This document shows positions 28,758-37,394 of a stretch of DNA of 64,000 nucleotides, one piece after another (the first letter of the stretch is position 1; each line of letters opens with the position of its first letter). The translations under genes were made by a program, and so were the position numbers. This stretch comes from Streptomyces sp. CBMA29 (GTDB lineage Bacteria; Actinomycetota; Actinomycetes; Streptomycetales; Streptomycetaceae), in assembly GCF_014596445.1 (NCBI RefSeq), contig NZ_MECL01000196.1, positions 1 to 64,000 of the forward strand. The letters run 5' to 3'. The notes beneath the pieces were generated by a model. It did not search any database. It worked only from the letters and a program-made list of their open reading frames with translations, and was not told the DNA's origin.

Positions 28758-29027
28758 ATGACCAGACCATGGGAAGCAGATCCTGACACCACATTCTTAA
28801 AGCGCCTCGGTAAATCACCTCAGGAGCTGGGGAATACGACCGACACCCCCGACTGCCCTGACATCTGGGAGCTGGAGAACGGCGACATCGCCGTCATCGG
28901 CCGGGATCTGACGGCCTCCCTCGGGCGAAATCTGCCCGCCGGGGTCTCGGTCGGCTCCGATGAGCGACTCGTCGTCATCCCAAGGAACATGCTGATCGCG
29001 GCGAAACCGGACATTCCCAGTGTTTGA
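28758..29027 (+). CDS. Small conserved protein with a TTA codon, coupled to the DUF6879 gene
   Basis: An 89-residue protein (starting MTRPWEADPDTTFLKRLGKS) with a conserved-looking core CPDIWELENGDIAVIGRDLT and ERLVVIPRNMLIAAK. I recognise it as a recurrent actinomycete partner of DUF6879 genes but know no function. Codon 14 is TTA (28797-28799) and the first 20 codons use AGA, CCA, GAA, GCA and GAT, unlike neighbouring genes, which suggests acquisition. It overlaps the next gene by 8 bases (start GTG 29020), so the two are translationally coupled. Confidence 0.75.
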   Translation: MTRPWEADPDTTFLKRLGKSPQELGNTTDTPDCPDIWELENGDIAVIGRDLTASLGRNLPAGVSVGSDERLVVIPRNMLIAAKPDIPSV

Positions 29028-29637
29028 CTCCTTTCCCCACGGCACCTTCGAACGCCTCGCCCGGCCCGCCTACCACGAGGAATTCTTCCGGGTCCTCAAA
29101 AGCGGCGTCAGGAGCCAGGACAAGCTGGAACGCGGGCAGCATTTCCAGGAGCGCGGTTTCGCGAGCTGGGAAGCATTCGCCGCCGGGCGCTGGGAAGAAG
29201 CACTCGCGCTCATCGAGGAAAGACGTCCGGTCTATGCCCGGCAGTTCGCCGAGGCGGAGGATCTGGGCGTCGCGCAGCGGCGGCTCCGAGTCGTCGAATT
29301 CCCCGTGACGCCGTACGTGCAGTGGGAATTGCACGTGCTGCGCCTGCGCGCGGCCGTGGGCGACCGGATCAAGGTCCTGGACGCGCGGACGATCGCGGAC
29401 ATCGAGCGCGAGCGCACGGTGCCGGAGGTCGTGATCCTCGGCGACGTGGTGATCTACGAGGTGCAGTACGACGACGAGGGAAACGCGGACGGGGCCAGAC
29501 GGTACGCGGATCCCGCCCTGATCGCGGAGACCAGGGCGGGATTCGCATCGCTCTACGCGCGGGGCGAGCCCTTCGCCGACTTCTTCGAGCGCGAGATCGC
29601 CACGCTCTCACCGCCGGTCATCGACGGCGTCGGCTAG
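29020..29637 (+). CDS. DUF6879 family protein
   Basis: A 205-residue protein of the DUF6879 family. Visible features are the start FERLARPAYHEEFFRVLKSG, the charged helical middle RWEEALALIEERRPVYARQF, the conserved TPYVQWELHVLRLRAAVGDR, and VVIYEVQYDDEGNADGARRY. No catalytic motif or membrane segment is recognised. It is read from GTG 29020 within the end of the previous gene. Such pairs are often found beside HTH or STAND regulators in actinomycetes, as here; a regulatory or conflict role is inference. Confidence 0.75.
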   Translation: MFDSFPHGTFERLARPAYHEEFFRVLKSGVRSQDKLERGQHFQERGFASWEAFAAGRWEEALALIEERRPVYARQFAEAEDLGVAQRRLRVVEFPVTPYVQWELHVLRLRAAVGDRIKVLDARTIADIERERTVPEVVILGDVVIYEVQYDDEGNADGARRYADPALIAETRAGFASLYARGEPFADFFEREIATLSPPVIDGVG

Positions 29638-29659
29638 GGCCCGTCCGGCGGATCACGCC

Positions 29660-32605
29660 CTAGCCGTTCGCGAGGACCACGCAGGCGGTGAGGTGCCAGG
29701 TCTTGGTGGGGAGGGTGGAGAGTTCGAGGTCGACGGTGCGGCCGGAGGGGCCGCCGTCGAGGGGGACGGGGAGCCAGGCGAATTCGCGGCCGTCGAGCTG
29801 GGGGGTGCGGGCGAGTTCCTTGCCGTCGGCGCGGACGATCAGGGGGCGGTTGAAGGTGTTGGGGTCGCCGGTGAGGAAATGGGCGGTCGCGGGGCCCGCG
29901 GGGAGGGTGAGGCGCAGGACGGTGGGGGCGGCGGAGCGGACGTAGTCGCGGCGGACGACGTCGAACAGGCCCGTGTCGGTGGCCTCGGGTGTGCCGCCGA
30001 CCCAGCCGAAGCCCGCGCCCTCGGTCCAGACGGAGCCGGGGGAGAGGCGGGTGTAGCCGCTGAGGACGGGGGACGAGGAGGTCCCGGCGTCGAGGGCGTA
30101 CAGGCACTGCGCGGCGGGCGGGACGACGACGGTCTTGGCGAAGCTGCGCAGCGAGGCGTCGAGGGCCTGGACGGAGCCGGACCGGGGGAGGGCGTGAATC
30201 GTGGTGAGCGCGGGGGCCCGCGGCGGGACGACGGTCAGCTTCACGGTCGTGTCGCCCGCCGGGTCCACATAGGCGGTCGCGGGCTGCGACCGCCAGCCCG
30301 CGGGCACGTCGAGGGAGATGTCCGTACGGAGCCCGGAGCCGGTGGCGTTGACGACCTGGACGGGCAGTTCGTTGAGCTCACCGCCCAGCAGGACCGTGTC
30401 GGCCGGGGCGACGACGGCCTGGAGCCAGCCGCGCCGCTCGTCGCGTATCCGGCTCAGCTCGAACCAGTACGCGACCAGGGTGTCGCGCCACTTGGCCGCC
30501 TCGGCCGCCTGCCGCTCCAACTGCGCGTGTACGTCGGCGAGTCGGCGGTTGTCGACGCGGCGGCGCAGGGCGTCCCAGTCGTCGCGCATGTCCGCCACGC
30601 GCGCCGCGCCGGAGAAGTGGGTGTCGTAGATGTGCTGGATCACCGTGGCGCCGCCGGCCAGTTGGTGGGTGTACGGCACGTGGTGGAGGAAGAGGAGCAG
30701 CTCTTCCGGGCAGTCGGCCAGTGACTCGTACGTGTCGCGGATCGCGGGCGCGTACACGCCGGTGTAGCCGTCGCCGGTGGCGAGCGTGCGGTCGTAACCG
30801 ACGCCGTTGCGGTCGGACTTGTGGAACTGGGTGGTCGTGGTCGGACTCGGCTCGAAGTGCCCGGTGACCGAGCCGTCCGGCGGATGGGTCAGGTAGCCCG
30901 TGCCCAGCGGCGAGGTGTAGTCCTCGTAGGTGCGCCAGGAGCCGAGGAGCAGCGCGGACACGGTCGTCACGACCTGTGCGTCGTTGCCGAACGTCATCCG
31001 GGTCCACTCGTCCGCGAGTTCGTCGGCGGAGAGCTGCGGATTCCACGAAAGGCGCCCGTAGCCATGGGTGTTGGCGGCGGCGAGGTGGGAGCCGGTCCAG
31101 TTCCTGGAGTCGCCGAAGTTCATCACGCCGGCGAATCCGCAGTGCGTGTACGGGTACGTCTGGCCGGTCACCACCTGGGCCACGGTGCTGCCCGCGCCCG
31201 GCTTGAGCGTGTCGAAGTCCAGGACTTCCTTCCACTGCGGCACCAGGTAGCACAGGTGCGTGGAGTGGCCGGTGTACTCCTGCGTCACCTGGAGTTCGAT
31301 CATCGAGTTGGTACGCGGCAGCGAGCCGAACAGCGGGTGCGCGGGCTCGCGCACCTGGAAGTCGATCGGCCCGTTCTTGATCTGCACGACGGCGTTGTCC
31401 GCGAACTTCCCGTCCAGCGGGGTGAAGTCGACGTACGCCTGCCGGTCCCAGTTCGCGTCCGTGTCGTGCACGAACGACCGCCACATCACGATGCCGCCGT
31501 ACGGCTTCACCGCCCCGGCCAGCAGATTCGCGCCGTCCGCGTGCGTACGCCCGTAGTCCAACGGACCAGGGCGGCCTTCGGAGTTGGCCTTGACCAGGAA
31601 GCCGCCGAAGCCCTCGATCCTGCCGTAGATCTCCGCGGCCTTCTTCTTCCACCACTCCCGCACACCGGGGTCGAGCGGGTCGGCGGTCGTGAGGCCGCCT
31701 ATGTCGATGGGCGCGGCGAAGTTCGCCGTCACGTACAGCGCCACGCCGTACCGCCTCAACACCCCTGCCAGCGCGGCGAGTTTGGTGAGGAACGGCTCGG
31801 CGAGATAGGCCGCCGTGGTGTTGACGTTGTTGATCACGGCGCCGTTGACGCCGATCGAGGCGAGGGCGCGCGCGTAGTCCGTGTACCGCTCGTCGAGCCG
31901 GGGCAGCCTGTCCCAGTCGAAGAACGACAGGCCCGCGTAACCGCGTTCGATCGAGCCGTCGTCGTTGTCCCAGTGGTCCGCGACGCGCAGGGGCGCCGCC
32001 GGCCGCTCGGTGACGTCGATCCGCTCCAACGGGCGCGCGGTCTGCACGAGCCGCAGCAGGTGGAACGCCCCGTAGAGCACCCCCCGGTCGGCGTTGGCCG
32101 CGATGACGGTACGGGTCCTGCCGCGGTCGGTGACCCGCCGGATCACGTAGCCCTCGTCGCCGAGCCCGGCCAGCGCCTTCGCCGGTACGAGCGCGCGGAC
32201 CAGCGGGGAGCTGTGCGGGGTGCCCACCACGAGGGCCGCGGCCCCGGTCGCCCTGCCGCGCGGCGTCACGCGTCTGCCGAGCAGCCCGCTCAGCCCGCGC
32301 GCCAACTCGTCGACGGCCGACCGCTGTACGGGTCCGCCGCCCTCCCACACCAGTGAACTCAAGCCGTTCCGGTACCGCTTGAGCCGCCCGGCGTCGTCCA
32401 CCTTCCGGTAGCGCAGCCACAGCTCGTACCCGTCCTCGCCGGGCAGCCCGCCACCCCCCGACAACCCACCGGAGGCGGCCGGTTCCGTCGCCCGCGCCAC
32501 CTCTGCCGCCTGTGCCGACGCCGGAGCGGAGAGGGCGAGTGGACCGGCCGCGCTTCCCAGAGCGGCTGCCGTGAGGACGCTGCGCCGCCGTATTCCTGAG
32601 CTCAT
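29660..32605 (-). CDS. Secreted alpha-glucuronidase (glycoside hydrolase family 67)
   Basis: A 981-residue GH67 enzyme, which releases 4-O-methyl-glucuronic acid from xylo-oligosaccharides. The N-terminus SSGIRRRSVLTAAALGSAAG carries a twin-arginine-like signal with a hydrophobic core ending in ASA, so it is probably exported. The TIM-barrel contains GGFLVKANSEGRPGP (general-acid Glu) and the inverting-base region DGKFADNAVVQIKNGPIDFQ with VREP just after. The C-terminal 250 residues are an extra beta-rich region beyond the usual length (about 700). ATG 32605 with GGAAG upstream is preferred to GTG 32614. Confidence 0.92.
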   Translation of the reverse strand: MSSGIRRRSVLTAAALGSAAGPLALSAPASAQAAEVARATEPAASGGLSGGGGLPGEDGYELWLRYRKVDDAGRLKRYRNGLSSLVWEGGGPVQRSAVDELARGLSGLLGRRVTPRGRATGAAALVVGTPHSSPLVRALVPAKALAGLGDEGYVIRRVTDRGRTRTVIAANADRGVLYGAFHLLRLVQTARPLERIDVTERPAAPLRVADHWDNDDGSIERGYAGLSFFDWDRLPRLDERYTDYARALASIGVNGAVINNVNTTAAYLAEPFLTKLAALAGVLRRYGVALYVTANFAAPIDIGGLTTADPLDPGVREWWKKKAAEIYGRIEGFGGFLVKANSEGRPGPLDYGRTHADGANLLAGAVKPYGGIVMWRSFVHDTDANWDRQAYVDFTPLDGKFADNAVVQIKNGPIDFQVREPAHPLFGSLPRTNSMIELQVTQEYTGHSTHLCYLVPQWKEVLDFDTLKPGAGSTVAQVVTGQTYPYTHCGFAGVMNFGDSRNWTGSHLAAANTHGYGRLSWNPQLSADELADEWTRMTFGNDAQVVTTVSALLLGSWRTYEDYTSPLGTGYLTHPPDGSVTGHFEPSPTTTTQFHKSDRNGVGYDRTLATGDGYTGVYAPAIRDTYESLADCPEELLLFLHHVPYTHQLAGGATVIQHIYDTHFSGAARVADMRDDWDALRRRVDNRRLADVHAQLERQAAEAAKWRDTLVAYWFELSRIRDERRGWLQAVVAPADTVLLGGELNELPVQVVNATGSGLRTDISLDVPAGWRSQPATAYVDPAGDTTVKLTVVPPRAPALTTIHALPRSGSVQALDASLRSFAKTVVVPPAAQCLYALDAGTSSSPVLSGYTRLSPGSVWTEGAGFGWVGGTPEATDTGLFDVVRRDYVRSAAPTVLRLTLPAGPATAHFLTGDPNTFNRPLIVRADGKELARTPQLDGREFAWLPVPLDGGPSGRTVDLELSTLPTKTWHLTACVVLANG

Positions 32606-33031
32606 GTTTCTCACTTCCGCCGATGGACGAACAGTGCACGTTCAGGGGTGAGGATCAACTGGCGCAACCGTCACATGCGCTATGACACGTGTCAACACAA
32701 CCAGCCAGAAAAGAACATGGCGCTCGGTGGTGTGCATGAGGTCTGGTTCACAAGGGAGTGGGGACGGTAGCCAGTACGCGCCAGGTGTGCGCGGATTTGC
32801 GGGAGTCAGGTCTACGTACATGAACGACAGTCGTGTATGAAACGATCAGAATCCAACAGATCTGAGACGGTGTCAGGCGACCCAAAGGGTGAATGTCCAT
32901 ACGTATGTGCTTGTGGTGGCGCGAGCGCGCCCCGGTCTACCGTTGTTTGTCGCCCGCTCTCGCCAGCTGTCGCCGCGCGGTGGCGGGCACGGACGCTTCG
33001 TGGTTCGGGTCGAGGTCGAGGGGGACCGCTC
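32606..33031. other. Divergent intergenic region between GH67 and the EF-hand gene
   Basis: 426 bases with no supported gene. It holds the palindrome at 32683-32694 near the GH67 start and AGGTCGAGGGGG before the EF-hand ATG. The middle (32700-32900) is AT-richer and has several short TGTC/GACA motifs, but I see no clear paired promoter hexamers. Confidence 0.5.
32683..32694. promoter_or_regulatory. Perfect palindrome TGACACGTGTCA upstream of the GH67 gene
   Basis: A 12-bp perfect palindrome, 78 bases before the alpha-glucuronidase start. Its position and symmetry suit a repressor site for sugar-dependent control; the protein that binds it cannot be named from sequence. Confidence 0.4.
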
Positions 33032-33580
33032 ATGGCCAGCGCGTTTCAGGAGCAGAAGCTCAGGGGGATGTTCGGCGCGTTCGACGCCGACGGCGACGGT
33101 TACCTGCGCGAGGAGGACTTCAGGGCGCTCGTCGCCCGCTGGAACCGGCTGCCCGCGGTGGCTCCGGGCACGGAGTTGCGCGCACGGGTCGAGACGCTGC
33201 TGATGGGCTGGTGGGCGGCGCTGCTGGAGACCGGCGACACCAACGGGGACGGTGCGGTCGACTGGGGTGAACTGCTCGCGCTCGTCGACCGGTTGCCCAC
33301 GATGACCGCGGACGTCGTCGCCACCGCCGACATCGTGTTCGAGGCCGTGGACGCCAACGGCGACGGCGTCATCTCCCCGGAGGAGCACCGCACGCTCGTC
33401 GAGACGTGGAACGGTCGGCCCGTCGACATGACCGGCGTCTTCGAACTCCTCGACCTCAACGGGGACGGCCACCTTAGCCGGGCGGAATTCACCCTGCTGT
33501 GGCGCCAGTTCTGGATCAGCGACGACCCGGCGGAGCCGGGCAACTGGCTGTGCGGACGGTTCCCCACGCAGCGGCACTGA
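33032..33580 (+). CDS. EF-hand calcium-binding protein (calerythrin-like)
   Basis: A 182-residue protein with four EF-hand loops: DADGDGYLREED (residues 18-29), DTNGDGAVDWGE (69-80), DANGDGVISPEE (107-118) and DLNGDGHLSRAE (141-152). All have acidic residues at loop positions 1, 3, 5 and 12, so all four look able to bind calcium; in many calerythrins one loop is degenerate. No signal peptide: a cytoplasmic calcium buffer or sensor. ATG 33032 follows GAGGTCGAGGGGG; an in-frame ATG at 32837 adds 65 unlikely residues. Confidence 0.9.
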   Translation: MASAFQEQKLRGMFGAFDADGDGYLREEDFRALVARWNRLPAVAPGTELRARVETLLMGWWAALLETGDTNGDGAVDWGELLALVDRLPTMTADVVATADIVFEAVDANGDGVISPEEHRTLVETWNGRPVDMTGVFELLDLNGDGHLSRAEFTLLWRQFWISDDPAEPGNWLCGRFPTQRH

Positions 33581-33597
33581 GGTCGCCGAGGTCGCCG

Positions 33598-33630
33598 CCG
33601 CGGGCCCGCGCGGGAAGCGCGGGCCCGTGG
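33598..33630 (+). terminator. Terminator hairpin after the EF-hand gene
   Basis: A 14-bp stem (CCGCGGGCCCGCGC at 33598-33611 with GCGCGGGCCCGTGG at 33617-33630, one G-U pair) and a 5-base GGGAA loop, 17 bases after the stop. No U-tract. Confidence 0.75.
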
Positions 33631-33817
33631 CCGGTCCCCCTCGGGAGCGGAAGCCTCTCTCCGGTCAACTCCCCAGCCACTCCAGTCACTTGCGTCCGTC
33701 GAACCTGTTGGCGCGGCGCGCACCCGGTGCTACTGTCCGCTGCTGACAACGTTGCCAGAGTCGTAGCCGCCCCAGCGACACTGCCCGCTACGGTTCCCGT
33801 CCGGTGGAGGTCTCGCG

Positions 33818-35224
33818 ATGAGAAGTCCGCACGACAGCGCACGGGCGTCGCGCAGGCGCCTGATACTCCGGGTGGTGACCGCGGGCCTCGGCACCGCGGC
33901 GGCGACCGCCCTGCTCGCACCGACGGTTTCGGCGGACACGCGTGCGCGGGGAACGGCCGCGACGGACCAGGTCGCGACGGACCAGGTCGTGACGGACCAG
34001 GCCGCCCTTACGACCACGGCCGCGCGTACGACCGTCATCGCCCGCCCCGCCGGCGCCGGCGTCACCGCCTCCGCCTCCGGCCTCGACTACGTCGCCATGG
34101 GAAGCTCGTTCGCCTCCGGGCCCGGCATTCCGCCGCTCCAGACGAGCCCGGGAGCGTCGGCGTGCGGACGTTCGGCGAACAACTACGCGAGCCTCGTCTC
34201 CCGCGACCTGGGGGCGAATCTCTCCGACGCCACCTGCGGCGGGGCCACCACGGCGAATGTGCTGACGACCAGTCAGAACGGCCAGCCGCCGCAGATCAGC
34301 GCGGTCACCGCCGACACCCGGATCGTCACGGTCACGATCGGCGGCAATGACGTCAACTACCTGGGCAGCATCGGCACTTACTCCTGCCAGACCAGCGGCG
34401 GTTCGAACTGCGGCAGCGTCGACCGCAACGCGATCGACCAGACCTTCGGCGAACTCGCGGGCCGTATCGAGAACGTGGTGAACGCCGTCCACGGCGCGGC
34501 CCCGCAGGCCCGCGTCTATCTGGTCGACTACTTCACGATCCTGCCCGACTCGGGCGTCTGCTCCGGCGTGCCGCTCACCGACGACCAGGCGTCGTACGAA
34601 CGCGGCATCGCCTCGCGGCTGGCGGCCGTCACCGTCACCGCGGCGAACGCGACCGGCGCCACGCTGGTCGACCTCGCGGGCGCGAGCCACGGGCACGACG
34701 CCTGCGCGGCCACGCCGTGGGTGGAGAAGTACACCGTCGCGGCCGGGCGGACCTCGTACCACCCGAACGAGGCGGGCATGCGGGCGGCGGCGTCGCTGGT
34801 CGAGTCGGCCCTCGCGTCGACCGGCGTCACGACGTCGGGCGCGATCACCTCCGGCATCCCCGGCAAGTGCGTCGACATCGCGAACAGCGGCACGGCGAAC
34901 GGCACGGTCGTCCAGCTCTACACATGCAACGGCACGGCCGCGCAGAAGTGGACGGTCGCTCCCGGCGCGGGCGGCGCGATCCGCGCGCTGGGCGGCTGCC
35001 TCGACGTCGCCGGCGCCGCCACCGCCAACGGCGCCCTCGTCGAGCTCTGGTCCTGCAACGGCGGCGCGAATCAGCGCTGGGTCGCGCGGCCCGACGGGTC
35101 GCTGCTCAATCCGCAGTCGGGCCGCTGCCTCGACGATCCGGGCTTCTCGACGGCCGACTGGACGCGGTTGCAGATCTGGGACTGCAACGGGGGCGCGAAC
35201 CAGGCGTGGGCGCTTCCGGGCTGA
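33818..35224 (+). CDS. Secreted SGNH/GDSL esterase with C-terminal ricin-type lectin domain
   Basis: A 468-residue exported lipase/esterase. Signal peptide: SRRRLILRVVTAGLGTAAAT with cleavage near VSA/DT. A 15-bp triplication (33959-34003) encodes three ATDQV units after it. SGNH blocks: I with the nucleophile Ser in YVAMGSSFASGPG, III TVTIGGNDVNY, V with SYHPNEAGM; paired cysteines are typical of the streptomycete subfamily. From about 345 a ricin B-type beta-trefoil has QxW repeats (AAQKWTV, ANQRWVA, ANQAWAL). ATG 33818 is preceded by GGAGG. The lectin probably targets polysaccharide. Confidence 0.92.
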   Translation: MRSPHDSARASRRRLILRVVTAGLGTAAATALLAPTVSADTRARGTAATDQVATDQVVTDQAALTTTAARTTVIARPAGAGVTASASGLDYVAMGSSFASGPGIPPLQTSPGASACGRSANNYASLVSRDLGANLSDATCGGATTANVLTTSQNGQPPQISAVTADTRIVTVTIGGNDVNYLGSIGTYSCQTSGGSNCGSVDRNAIDQTFGELAGRIENVVNAVHGAAPQARVYLVDYFTILPDSGVCSGVPLTDDQASYERGIASRLAAVTVTAANATGATLVDLAGASHGHDACAATPWVEKYTVAAGRTSYHPNEAGMRAAASLVESALASTGVTTSGAITSGIPGKCVDIANSGTANGTVVQLYTCNGTAAQKWTVAPGAGGAIRALGGCLDVAGAATANGALVELWSCNGGANQRWVARPDGSLLNPQSGRCLDDPGFSTADWTRLQIWDCNGGANQAWALPG

Positions 35225-35291
35225 GCCCGAGCCCGAGCCGGAGCCCGAGTCCGAGTCCGAGCCCAAGCCCCAAGCCCGAGCCCGAGCCCGC
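35223..35291 (+). repeat. GAGCCC/GAGTCC hexamer array after the esterase stop
   Basis: About eleven imperfect hexamers follow directly on the stop codon. In one shifted frame they read as a Ser-Pro and Lys-Pro/Glu-Pro linker, like those between domains of secreted enzymes. Confidence 0.8.
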
Positions 35292-35361
35292 CTCGGGCGG
35301 ATGACCGGCGGTGCCTCGACGCCATGAGGACAAAAGGCTTATATCGCCCTAGCCTCATCTC

Positions 35362-37185
35362 ATGACCGACCTCCCTTTCGACGACGTCCGGGACTTCGCG
35401 AACGCCGACCGCGGCTTCGTCGCCGCGCCCGCGTCCACCGTGGTGACGGCCGAGGACGGGTCGGTGGTGTGGGACTGCGGGGCGTACGCGTTCATGACGG
35501 CGGCGGAGTGTCCGCCGACCGCGAATCCGTCGCTGTGGCGGCAGGGGCAGCTCTGCGCCCGGTACGGCCTGTACGAGGTCACGCGGGGGATCTACCAGGT
35601 CAGGGGGTTCGACCTGTCGAACATGACCCTGGTCGAGGGGGAGCGCGGAGTCATCGTCATCGACCCGCTGATCTCGACGGAGACCGCGGCGGCGGCCCTG
35701 GCGCTGTACCGCGAGCACCGCGGCGACCGCCCGGTCACCGCAATGGTCTACACCCACTCGCACGGCGACCACTTCGGCGGCTCGCGCGCCATCGTCCCGC
35801 ACGGCGCCGAGCAGGACATCCCGGTCCTGGCCCCGGCCGGATTCCTGGAGCACGCGGTCGCGGAGAACGTGTACGCGGGCACCGCGATGACCCGCCGCGC
35901 GGTCTACATGTACGGGTCGGAACTGCCCAAGGGACCGGCGGGCCAGATCAGCGCCGGTCTCGGCGCGACGACCTCGACCGGCACGATCAGCCTGGTGCCG
36001 CCCACCGTGCACATCACCAGCACCGGGCAGGAGGAGACGCTCGACGGCGTACGTATCGCCTTCCAGCTCACCCCCGGCACCGAGGCCCCCTCGGAGATGA
36101 ACTTCCTCTTCCCCGACCACCGGGCCCTGTGCATGGCAGAGAACGCCACGCACACGCAGCACAATGTGCTGACCCTGCGCGGCGCGGTCGTCCGCGACCC
36201 CCGGATCTGGGCGCACTACCTCTCCGAGGCCCTGGCGATGTTCGAGGGCAAGGCGGACGTCGTCTTCGCCTCGCACCACTGGCCCACCTGGGGCCAGGAG
36301 GAGATCACCGCGTTCCTCACCGGGCAGCGCGACCTGTACTCCTACCTCCACGACCAGACCCTGCGCCTGCTCAACCAGGGCCTGACCGGCCCCGAGATCG
36401 CCGAGCAGCTCACCCTTCCGCCCGCTCTGGAACGTACGTGGGCGGCCCGCGGCTACTACGGCTCGGTCTCGCACAACGTCAAGGCGGTCTACCAGCGCTA
36501 CATGGGCTGGTTCGACGGCAACCCGGCCCACCTGTGGGAGCACCCGCCGGTCGAGCAGGCCCGCCGCTTCGCCGCCGACTACGGCGGCACCGACGCCCTC
36601 GTGGCCAAGGGCCGGGAGTACGCCGACGCCGACGACCCGCGGTTCGCCGCCACGCTCCTCAACCACGCCGTGTTCGCCGAGCCCGGACACCGGGGCGCGC
36701 GCGAGGCGCTGGCCGCCGTCTACGACCGCCTCGGCCAGGGCGCCGAGAACGCCACCTGGCGCAATTTCTACCTCACCGGCGCCATGGAACTGCGCGGCCG
36801 CCTCGCCACGGTCCGCCTCGACACCGCCAACCCCGAGATGGCCATGGCCCTCACCGTCGACCAGCTCATCGACTCCCTCGCCGTCCGCGTCGACGGCCCC
36901 CGCGCCTGGGACATCCGGCTGACGATGGACTGGCACGTCACCGACCACCGCCGCACCTGGCGCCTGACCCTCTCCAACGGCGCCCTCACCTACCGGTCCG
37001 CTCCCGGCGCCCCCACCGCCACCACCGCGGACCTCACCCTCACCCTGACCAAGGCCCAGCTCCTCACCGCCCTCGCCACCCGGAACCTCGACAACGTCAC
37101 CACCGAGGGCGCCCCCGACACCCTCTCCCGCCTCCTCTCCGTGCTCGCCGCCCCGGACCCGGACTTCCCCCTCGTCACACCGTGA
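35362..37185 (+). CDS. Alkyl sulfatase, metallo-beta-lactamase fold (SdsA1-like)
   Basis: A 607-residue linear alkyl sulfatase family enzyme, which hydrolyses alkyl sulfates such as SDS using two zinc ions. The metal motif is VYTHSHGDHFGGSRA (about residues 131-145), with further ligands expected in FLFPDHRALCMAENATHTQH. A helical dimerisation region (about 320-480) and a C-terminal SCP2-like lipid-binding domain (DTANPEMAMALTVDQLIDSL onward) complete the family architecture. No signal peptide is present, unlike the Pseudomonas enzyme. It stands alone between repeats. Confidence 0.9.
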   Translation: MTDLPFDDVRDFANADRGFVAAPASTVVTAEDGSVVWDCGAYAFMTAAECPPTANPSLWRQGQLCARYGLYEVTRGIYQVRGFDLSNMTLVEGERGVIVIDPLISTETAAAALALYREHRGDRPVTAMVYTHSHGDHFGGSRAIVPHGAEQDIPVLAPAGFLEHAVAENVYAGTAMTRRAVYMYGSELPKGPAGQISAGLGATTSTGTISLVPPTVHITSTGQEETLDGVRIAFQLTPGTEAPSEMNFLFPDHRALCMAENATHTQHNVLTLRGAVVRDPRIWAHYLSEALAMFEGKADVVFASHHWPTWGQEEITAFLTGQRDLYSYLHDQTLRLLNQGLTGPEIAEQLTLPPALERTWAARGYYGSVSHNVKAVYQRYMGWFDGNPAHLWEHPPVEQARRFAADYGGTDALVAKGREYADADDPRFAATLLNHAVFAEPGHRGAREALAAVYDRLGQGAENATWRNFYLTGAMELRGRLATVRLDTANPEMAMALTVDQLIDSLAVRVDGPRAWDIRLTMDWHVTDHRRTWRLTLSNGALTYRSAPGAPTATTADLTLTLTKAQLLTALATRNLDNVTTEGAPDTLSRLLSVLAAPDPDFPLVTP

Positions 37186-37250
37186 GTCCGTGTCACACCG
37201 TGAGCCCGTGTCCCGCCGTGAGTCCGTGTCACGCCGTGAGTCCGCAGGGA
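37182..37250 (+). repeat. Tandem 18-bp repeat starting in the sulfatase stop codon
   Basis: Units GTGAGTCCGTGTCACACC (37182-37199), a variant (37200-37217), a third (37218-37235), then a partial unit. The first contains the sulfatase TGA, and each repeats it in the same position. Confidence 0.85.
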
Positions 37251-37257
37251 TGAGAGC

Positions 37258-37281
37258 GCACTGGTACCGCGGTACCAGTGC
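37258..37281. promoter_or_regulatory. Perfect 24-bp palindrome upstream of the ABC/two-component operon
   Basis: Half-site GCACTGGTACCG is followed directly by its exact complement. It lies 114 bases before the ABC ATPase start. The absence of a loop argues for an operator bound by a dimer rather than a terminator. Confidence 0.6.
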
Positions 37282-37394
37282 CGCGCCGAAGGGTCTCCCA
37301 CGGTTCCAGCGATCGGCCCGCCCGCCCTCGTAACGTCGAAGGCGCGGGTGGCGCGCGTGCGCGGGACGTGAGAGGACCAGGGGACCAGAGGCCG

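Noticed and set aside
29660-32605. A second gene for the C-terminal 250 residues of the GH67 protein
   Set aside because: The frame is continuous with no internal start and ribosome-binding site; it reads as an appended beta-rich region.
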